Source of the DNA: Paracoccaceae bacterium
GTDB taxonomy: Bacteria; Pseudomonadota; Alphaproteobacteria; Rhodobacterales; Rhodobacteraceae
NCBI GenBank assembly: GCA_020441345.1
Contig: JAGRMK010000211.1
Location: forward strand, 1 to 11,199
Length of the DNA stretch: 11,199 bases
Direction of reading: 5' to 3'
Shown: piece after piece, positions 6,646 to 11,199 of the stretch
Layout of the letters: the number at the start of each line of letters is the position of its first letter
Position numbering within the stretch: the stretch's first letter is position 1
The notes under the pieces: generated by a model
Databases searched by the model: none
What the model saw: the letters and a program-made list of their open reading frames with translations, nothing else
What the model was told of the DNA's origin: nothing
Translations under genes and position numbers: made by a program

Positions 6646-7413
6646 ATGTGTGCAAGATCCCTTTCGCTGGCGCTGGCAATGCTGTTGTCAGCTCAGATCC
6701 CGGCGCAGGCCGCGAATGTGCTGGTCTTTGCCGCCGCCTCGATGCGCACCGCACTGGATGAGATCGCCGCCGACTGGCAGGCACGGACCGGTGATACCGT
6801 GACTCTGTCCTATGCCGGGTCGGGGGCGCTGGCGCGGCAGATCATCGCCGGGGCCCCCGCCGACATTTTTCTGTCCGCCTCGACCGACTGGATGGATGCC
6901 GTCGAGGCCGAAGGGCTGATCGTGGCGGGCACGCGCCGCGATCTGCTGGGCAATACGCTGGTTCTGGTCGGTCACGGCGCGGGGGGACGGGTGGCGGTTT
7001 CACCTGCGCTGGATCTGCCTGGGCTGCTGGGCGATGGCTGGCTGGCGATGGCGCTGGTCGACTCGGTGCCCGCCGGACAATACGGCAAGGCGGCGCTGCA
7101 ATCGCTGGGCCTGTGGGACAGCGTCGCGGCGCGGGTGGCGCAAACCGACAACGTGCGTGCGGCGCTGGCGCTGGTGGCAACGGGTGAGGCACCTTTGGGC
7201 ATCGTCTATGCCACCGATGCCGTCGCCGAACCCGCAGTATCGGTTCTGGGCAGGTTTCCCGCCGAAACGCACCCGCCGATCGTCTTTCCGGTGGCTTTGC
7301 TGACCGAGGCCACGGACCCCGCCGATGCCGCGTTCCTGGACGCGCTGCACGGCGCGGCGGCACGCGCCGTGTTCGAGCGGAACGGGTTCCGCGTTCTGGA
7401 TGATCGGCCGTGA
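6646..7413 (+). CDS. modA: ModA, periplasmic molybdate-binding protein
   Basis: This 255-residue protein has a cleavable signal peptide at 1-22 (A-Q-A|A) and the ModA fold. The mature protein opens with L-V-F-A-A-A-S, the typical first strand, and keeps the residues expected to hold the oxyanion: S32 of A-A-S, S59 of G-S-G, A143 in P-A-G-Q-Y-G, V170 in D-N-V-R, and Y188 in V-Y-A-T-D. The motif A-D-I-F-L-S-A at 72-78 is also family-typical. ModA captures molybdate (and tungstate) in the periplasm and delivers it to ModBC. The ATG at 6646 is preceded only by a weak GAAG ribosome site. The TGA overlaps the modB GTG (GTGA), so the genes are coupled. Sulfate or tungstate binding proteins are less likely given the neighbouring modB and modC. 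Confidence 0.97.
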   Translation: MCARSLSLALAMLLSAQIPAQAANVLVFAAASMRTALDEIAADWQARTGDTVTLSYAGSGALARQIIAGAPADIFLSASTDWMDAVEAEGLIVAGTRRDLLGNTLVLVGHGAGGRVAVSPALDLPGLLGDGWLAMALVDSVPAGQYGKAALQSLGLWDSVAARVAQTDNVRAALALVATGEAPLGIVYATDAVAEPAVSVLGRFPAETHPPIVFPVALLTEATDPADAAFLDALHGAAARAVFERNGFRVLDDRP

Positions 7414-8114
7414 CCGACTGGCTGACCCCCGAGGAATGGCAGGCAGTGGCGCTGTCGCTCAAGGTCGCATTCTGGGCCACGCTGATCAGCCTGCCCTTCG
7501 GCATCCTTGTGGCGCATGCACTGGCGCGCTGGCGGTTTCCGGGCAAGGCGCTGTTGAACGGGGTGGTGCATCTGCCGCTGATCCTGCCGCCGGTGGTCAC
7601 CGGATATCTGCTGCTGATGGGCTTCGGGCGGCGTGGCCCGATCGGCGCCTGGCTTGAGGACTGGTTCGGCCTCGTGCTGGCGTTTCGCTGGACCGGCGCG
7701 GTGCTGGCGGCGGCGGTGATGGCGTTTCCGCTGCTGGTGCGCGCGATCCGGCTGGCAATCGAGGCCGTCGATCCGAAACTGGAACAAGCCGCCGCGACGC
7801 TGGGTGCCAATCGCTTGCGGGTCTTCGCCACCGTGACCCTGCCGCTGATCCTGCCGGGCATTCTGGCGGGGGCGGTGCTTGGCTTTGCCAAGGCAATGGG
7901 AGAGTTCGGCGCGACGATCACCTTCGTGTCCAATATCCCGGGCCAGACCCAGACCTTGCCTTCGGCGATCTATGCCTTCCTCCAGATTCCGGGCGGCGAG
8001 GCGCGGGCCTTGCGGCTGGTCGGCGTGGCGGTGGCTGTGTCGATGGCGGCGCTTCTGGTGTCGGAATGGCTGGCGCGGATCGTGGCGCGGCGGATCGGGG
8101 CACGCGATGCTTGA
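7410..8114 (+). CDS. modB: ModB, molybdate ABC transporter permease
   Basis: This 234-residue inner-membrane protein has about five hydrophobic helices, at roughly 14-38, 48-72, 93-115, 144-168 and 202-225. The EAA loop that docks onto the ATPase is at about 125-152, with E-Q-A-A-A-T-L-G-A and then T-L-P-L-I-L-P-G. The G-E-F-G-A-T segment at 164-169 and the N-I-P-G-Q-T-Q-T-L-P motif at 175-184 are characteristic of ModB. A ModB homodimer forms the translocation path for molybdate. Translation starts at GTG 7410, inside the modA stop, and the 3' end overlaps modC by 8 bases. Nothing unusual was seen. Confidence 0.97.
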   Translation: MTDWLTPEEWQAVALSLKVAFWATLISLPFGILVAHALARWRFPGKALLNGVVHLPLILPPVVTGYLLLMGFGRRGPIGAWLEDWFGLVLAFRWTGAVLAAAVMAFPLLVRAIRLAIEAVDPKLEQAAATLGANRLRVFATVTLPLILPGILAGAVLGFAKAMGEFGATITFVSNIPGQTQTLPSAIYAFLQIPGGEARALRLVGVAVAVSMAALLVSEWLARIVARRIGARDA

Positions 8115-9195
8115 GGTTCGCGTGGCGCACCGGTTTCCAAGTTTCGCGCTGGACGTGGCGTTTTCCGCCCCGGCGGGCGTAACCGCGTTGTTCGGGCGTT
8201 CGGGCTCGGGCAAGACGACGCTGGTCAACGCGCTGGCGGGGTTGCTGCGCCCGGACGCGGGGCGCATCGCGATAGGGGGCACGGTGTTGTTCGACAGCGA
8301 TACCGGCCAGTGCGTGCCGCCGCACCGGCGGCGCATCGGCTACGTGTTCCAGGACGCGCGGCTGTTTCCGCACAGGACGGTGCGTCAGAACCTGGAGTAT
8401 GGGCACCGGTTCGCGCCGCAAGGCGACGCAGGCCCCGGTTTCGACCGGATCGTCGCGCTGCTGGGGATCGGTGATTTGCTAAAGCGCCGTCCGGGTGCCC
8501 TGTCGGGCGGCGAAAAGCAGCGCGTCGCGCTGGGGCGTGCGATTCTGTCGAACCCGCGTGTCCTGCTGATGGACGAACCACTTGCCGCGCTCGATGCGCC
8601 GCGCAAGGCCGAGATCCTGACCTATCTGGAGCGGCTGCGCGATGAAACCGGGCTGCCGATCCTGTATGTCAGTCATTCCGTGGCCGAGGTCGCGCGGCTG
8701 GCGACGACCATCGTCCTGCTCGACAAGGGGCGGGTGCAGGCCGCCGGACCCGCCGAACGGATCCTGTCGGACCCCGCCACCGCGCCCGCACTGGGCCTGC
8801 GCGAAGCCGGGGCGATCCTGACCGCGCGGCTGGCCGGGCATGACGACGACGGGTTGAGCCGCCTGGAAACCGGCGGCGGGCCGGTCTGGTTGCCTCATGT
8901 CCCGGCCCAGGTGGGCGCAACTCTGCGGCTGCGCATTCTGGCGCAGGACGTGATGCTGGCGACCGAGCGGCCGACCGGGGTTTCGGCGCTCAACATCCTG
9001 CCCGCCACGGTGCAGGCGGTACGGCTGGGCGAGGGGCCCGGCGCGCTGGTGCAACTGGCGCTGGGCGAGGGGCGTCTGCTGGCGCGGATCACCGCGCGCT
9101 CGGCCAAGGCGCTGGAGCTGCGGCCGGGGCGTCCGGTTTTTGCCGTGCTCAAGGCGGTATCGGTGGCGCGCGGCAGCATTGGTGACGGGGCTTGA
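8107..9195 (+). CDS. modC: ModC, molybdate ABC transporter ATPase
   Basis: Starting at ATG 8107 (8 bases before the modB stop) the product has 362 residues, the normal ModC size. It has Walker A G-R-S-G-S-G-K-T-T at 30-38, Q-loop Q82, ABC signature L-S-G-G-E at 132-136, Walker B V-L-L-M-D-E-P at 152-158 and the switch histidine H190. The C-terminal domain contains a Mop/TOBE unit at about 292-355 that starts S-A-L-N-I-L-P-A and binds molybdate for trans-inhibition. This domain separates ModC from sulfate or generic ATPases. It hydrolyses ATP on the cytoplasmic face of ModB. An upstream in-frame extension exists but lies within modB and is not used. Confidence 0.97.
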   Translation: MLEVRVAHRFPSFALDVAFSAPAGVTALFGRSGSGKTTLVNALAGLLRPDAGRIAIGGTVLFDSDTGQCVPPHRRRIGYVFQDARLFPHRTVRQNLEYGHRFAPQGDAGPGFDRIVALLGIGDLLKRRPGALSGGEKQRVALGRAILSNPRVLLMDEPLAALDAPRKAEILTYLERLRDETGLPILYVSHSVAEVARLATTIVLLDKGRVQAAGPAERILSDPATAPALGLREAGAILTARLAGHDDDGLSRLETGGGPVWLPHVPAQVGATLRLRILAQDVMLATERPTGVSALNILPATVQAVRLGEGPGALVQLALGEGRLLARITARSAKALELRPGRPVFAVLKAVSVARGSIGDGA

Positions 9196-9262
9196 AACAA
9201 TAGCCCGCTGGTCAGAGCATTGACGCGTCCGTTCCACATTTCCGCCGCGATACGCCGCTATC

Positions 9263-9287
9263 CCGAACCCAGTCATTACCGGTTCGG
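9263..9287 (+). terminator. Hairpin before the first secreted-protein gene (terminator or translation-control stem)
   Basis: CCGAACC at 9263-9269 is perfectly complementary to GGTTCGG at 9281-9287, with an 11-base loop. The 3' arm shares its last two G residues with the Shine-Dalgarno GGAG (9286-9289), and TTTTT follows at 9290-9294. It could end modABC transcripts by a weak intrinsic mechanism or hide the ribosome site of the next gene; sequence alone does not decide. Confidence 0.5.
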
Positions 9288-9296
9288 AGTTTTTCG

Positions 9297-9803
9297 ATGT
9301 TCGACACCTCAGGTCACAAGACAGCCGCATCTTCGTCCGCATTGCTGGCGGTCGGTGCCCTTGCCACCCTCCTGACGATGGCATCGCCCGCAGCGGCAGT
9401 CACCGAATACCTTGGCGGCGGGTTCATCACCGTGAGTGACAGCTGCGCCGCGTTCGGTTGGACGGGAACCCATCAGGTCAATGTACGGCTGGAGCCCCAG
9501 GGCCAGATCGGCAATTCTCCCAACGAAACGCAGATTGCGATGTTGCTGAACACCGGCACGATCGCCGTGCGGCTGAACATGAATCGCGGGGTGCGCCAGG
9601 TCTATACGCCGTTGCAGGCGGTCTATGTCTGGAACGGGCCCTATATGCCGCAGGAGCCGACCATGCGCTTTGCGTTCGACCCCAATGCCGACTGGCCCTT
9701 GACCGGTGGCCCAGAGATCGAACGCCTGCATGTGACCCTTGAGAACTTCAACGAGCACGAAGGGTGCGTCGGCTGGCTTTATGCCACGCTGGTCCGCAAT
9801 TGA
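9297..9803 (+). CDS. Small exported protein, EYxGGG / NFNxxxGC pair, member 1
   Basis: I recognise no known family. The 168-residue product has a hydrophobic segment at 13-34 ending in S-P-A-A-A, consistent with a Sec signal peptide and a mature protein of about 134 residues. The mature part begins with E-Y-L-G-G-G (37-42), has Cys50 and Cys157 as its only cysteines (likely one disulfide), and ends with N-F-N-E-H-E-G-C (150-157) and a final beta-like strand. Alternating hydrophobic positions suggest a beta-rich fold. The ATG at 9297 has GGAG seven bases upstream, partly inside a hairpin stem. The next gene encodes a diverged paralogue 30 bases downstream, so the two are probably co-transcribed. 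Function unknown; a periplasmic or secreted protein is inferred only from the signal peptide. Confidence 0.85.
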   Translation: MFDTSGHKTAASSSALLAVGALATLLTMASPAAAVTEYLGGGFITVSDSCAAFGWTGTHQVNVRLEPQGQIGNSPNETQIAMLLNTGTIAVRLNMNRGVRQVYTPLQAVYVWNGPYMPQEPTMRFAFDPNADWPLTGGPEIERLHVTLENFNEHEGCVGWLYATLVRN

Positions 9804-9833
9804 TGCCTTCGGTCGGATGAAAAGGACACCGTC

Positions 9834-10325
9834 ATGATCTTCTTGATTTCCCGCCTCGCTCGCTACGCCTTTCGACTGGCCATTGTCGGCCTGCTGGCCC
9901 TTGCAACGGCCCCTGCCCATGCCGAATACATGGGCGGCGGGGCGATTTCTGCACCGTACAATTGCAGTTGGCCGACCGGCGTCGAAATGACCCGCGCGCG
10001 GTATATCCCCGGTGAAACCGCCGACGGGTTCAGCCATGTCACGCTGAATTTCGCGGTTGGGGGGCTGAATACCTATACCTTTCGCCAGGATCTTACCCCG
10101 TCGAGGCAATGGCGCCGGGGGATGGGGCGCGCTGTCTGGGGCGAGATGTATTTCATGACCCGTAGCCCGCAGGTGCGCGTGCCCCGGCGCCATGACGCGG
10201 TGTTCAATGCACTGGCGGATATGGAGACCAGCAACGACATTCGTCTGCGCTTGCGGATCCGCAATTTCAACGGCGAGGCCGGGTGCTCGGTGACCGTGTC
10301 GCTGATGCTGCACCGCTGGGATTGA
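9834..10325 (+). CDS. Small exported protein, EYxGGG / NFNxxxGC pair, member 2
   Basis: This 163-residue product has a Sec signal peptide at 1-30 (cleavage at A-H-A|E-Y) and a mature protein of about 133 residues that begins directly with E-Y-M-G-G-G. Its only cysteines are Cys44 and Cys151, and the C-terminal motif is N-F-N-G-E-A-G-C (144-151). The distances E-to-first-Cys (13), Cys-to-Cys (107) and N-to-second-Cys (7) are identical to those in the preceding protein, although the middle has diverged and is richer in Arg here. A clear AAAGGA site (9821-9826) precedes ATG 9834. I know no family for it. Tandem duplication followed by divergence is the simplest explanation of the pair. Confidence 0.85.
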   Translation: MIFLISRLARYAFRLAIVGLLALATAPAHAEYMGGGAISAPYNCSWPTGVEMTRARYIPGETADGFSHVTLNFAVGGLNTYTFRQDLTPSRQWRRGMGRAVWGEMYFMTRSPQVRVPRRHDAVFNALADMETSNDIRLRLRIRNFNGEAGCSVTVSLMLHRWD

Positions 10326-10337
10326 GCGCCCGCATCC

Positions 10338-10353
10338 CCGGTGTCTCGACCGG
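10338..10353. terminator. Weak bidirectional hairpin between convergent genes
   Basis: CCGGT (10338-10342) pairs with ACCGG (10349-10353) around a GTCTCG loop and is followed by TTT on the + strand. It fills most of the 30-base gap between the second secreted-protein gene and fdsD, which end facing each other. Five base pairs and three T residues make it a marginal terminator. Confidence 0.3.
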
Positions 10354-10355
10354 TT

Positions 10356-10580
10356 TCAGGCCAGAGCGGCGGGGCGGCGGATTTGCACGGCGGCTTCGAT
10401 CGCCAGCGGGCGCAGCCCCACGCCACCGGCATCGACAATGGCGAAGAACTCGCGCCGCATCCGGGGTTCCCAGAAATCGTTGATATGCGCGGCAAGCCCG
10501 GCGACCCCCTCGTCATGCGGTTTCGATTCCATGAACAGGGCGATCTGGTTGGCCATGCGGGTGATCTTGTCAGCGGACAT
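10356..10580 (-). CDS. fdsD: FdsD, delta subunit of NAD-dependent formate dehydrogenase
   Basis: This 74-residue protein matches the small FdsD family along its length: K-I-T-R-M-A-N-Q-I-A at 5-14, then A-A-H-I-N-D-F-W-E-P-R-M-R at 30-42, and a G-L-R-P-L-A segment at 55-60. FdsD accompanies soluble, molybdenum-containing FdsGBA formate dehydrogenases, where it is needed for full activity or assembly. GGAG at 10591-10588 lies seven bases before the ATG at 10580. This favours that start over a longer in-frame one that would extend deep into fdhD. It overlaps the end of fdhD by 11 bases and is the last gene of its operon. Confidence 0.93.
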   Translation of the reverse strand: MSADKITRMANQIALFMESKPHDEGVAGLAAHINDFWEPRMRREFFAIVDAGGVGLRPLAIEAAVQIRRPAALA

Positions 10581-11199
10581 GCTCGGTCTCCGTCGCGATG
10601 CGGTCGGTATGGGTGAAAACGTCGAAACGGTCTTGGCGGGCCTGGGCAATCAGGGTGATCCCCAACGCATCGGCCAGGGCGACGGCGTCGGCGGTCGGGG
10701 ATGAGACCGCGATGAGGATCGGTGCGCCGATCACCGCCACCTTCTGCACAAGGTCGATGGAGATACGGCTGGTCAGAACGATGGCGCCCTGAACCGGGGT
10801 GCGGTGGGCGTTGCCGTCCGTAGGGTGCGTGCTGGCACGCACCGAAACAGCCCCCGCGCGCAGCATCGCCCCGGCCAGCTTGTCCAGCGCGTTGTGGCGC
10901 CCGACATCCTCGCGCGCCAGGCGGATGCCACCGTCTGCCCACCAGGCGGCGCAATGCACCGCGCGGGTGGCGTCGTGCAGCGCCTGCTGGCCGGGCAGGG
11001 CCAAGGCCGCGCCCTTGATCTGGGCCGGGGTCATCGCAAAGTCGGAATGTGCTACCACCGGCAGATCGCGCAGCGCCTGTTCCAGGCTGTCGATCCCGCA
11101 AAGCCCGCAACCGACCGGGCCCGCCATCGTGCGGCGGCGGTCCTTGAGCCGGGCCTCGGCCACGGCATTCACCCAGACCTGCACATCCAGCCCGCGGTC
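10570..11199 (-). CDS. fdhD: FdhD, sulfurtransferase for formate dehydrogenase maturation (5' end outside window)
   Basis: The frame runs off the right edge; 209 residues are visible, and about 60-70 N-terminal residues of the usual length near 270-280 are missing. Visible hallmarks are G-C-G-L-C-G, the C-x2-C loop that carries the transferred sulfur; the long R-E-D-V-G-R-H-N-A-L-D-K-L motif; and S-R-I-S-I-D-L-V-Q-K-V-A, followed by A-V-S-S-P-T-A. FdhD takes sulfur from an IscS-type desulfurase and passes it to the bis-MGD molybdenum cofactor, which formate dehydrogenase needs for activity. Its stop lies inside the start of fdsD (11-base overlap). The frame is open at the edge, so the true start is not visible. 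Confidence 0.96.
   Translation of the reverse strand, partial: DRGLDVQVWVNAVAEARLKDRRRTMAGPVGCGLCGIDSLEQALRDLPVVAHSDFAMTPAQIKGAALALPGQQALHDATRAVHCAAWWADGGIRLAREDVGRHNALDKLAGAMLRAGAVSVRASTHPTDGNAHRTPVQGAIVLTSRISIDLVQKVAVIGAPILIAVSSPTADAVALADALGITLIAQARQDRFDVFTHTDRIATETEHVR

Noticed and set aside
9220..9254. Promoter for the secreted pair built on TTGACG at 9220-9225
   Set aside because: No acceptable -10 box occurs 15-19 bases downstream; the nearest candidate, GATACG, is 23 bases away.
6842..9384. Long - strand frames opposite modA, modB and modC
   Set aside because: Their products are Arg/Pro/Ser-rich or Gln/Arg-rich without motifs, and the + strand carries three intact transporter genes with all catalytic motifs.
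10073..11110. Frame of 345 codons on the - strand overlapping the second secreted gene, fdsD and fdhD
   Set aside because: It is an out-of-frame reading of fdhD and fdsD; the correct frames contain the full FdhD and FdsD signatures.
1..11199. Mobile elements, CRISPR arrays, tRNA genes or a defence system
   Set aside because: No transposase or integrase motifs, flanking repeats, regularly spaced repeats or cloverleaf-like segments were seen, and intergenic space is very limited.

Overview
The window looks like chromosomal DNA from a high-GC alphaproteobacterium, most likely Rhodobacterales (Rhodobacteraceae/Paracoccaceae). The evidence is the GC-rich codon use, an fdhD-fdsD pair of the kind found with soluble NAD-dependent molybdenum formate dehydrogenases, and tightly overlapping ATGA/GTGA gene junctions. 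The lineage is inferred from gene content and was not tested by phylogeny.

Bases 1-5961 carry part of a type II secretion system (T2SS) in two convergent arms. On the + strand the last 93 bases of a probable gspM overlap gspN, which ends at 587. On the - strand gspC (5961-5245), gspD (5176-3251), gspE (3247-1799) and gspF (1802-591) run in that order and meet gspN tail to tail with only 3 bases between them. The products are the inner-membrane clamp protein GspC, the outer-membrane secretin GspD, the ATPase GspE, the membrane platform GspF and the accessory protein GspN. The pseudopilins and GspL presumably lie beyond the left edge.

Divergent from gspC, at 6009-6536 (+), is a small TPR lipoprotein gene with a recognisable promoter and a short dyad inside that promoter. 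Its position beside the secretin operon suggests a pilotin-like partner of GspD, but this is unproven.

Bases 6646-9195 (+) form a compact modABC operon for molybdate uptake, with overlapping genes and its own predicted promoter. Bases 9297-10325 (+) encode two small exported proteins. They share an EYxGGG motif after the signal peptide, a C-terminal NFNxxxGC motif, and two cysteines exactly 107 residues apart in both. I recognise no family for them; they are the least explained part of the window.

From 11199 to 10356 (-) lie the 3' part of fdhD and the complete fdsD, the usual tail of an fds formate dehydrogenase operon whose catalytic genes would be past the right edge. Molybdate import and a formate dehydrogenase maturation module therefore sit on either side of the secreted pair. 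I saw no tRNA, rRNA, CRISPR array, insertion sequence or origin. No gene-free stretch exceeds about 110 bases.
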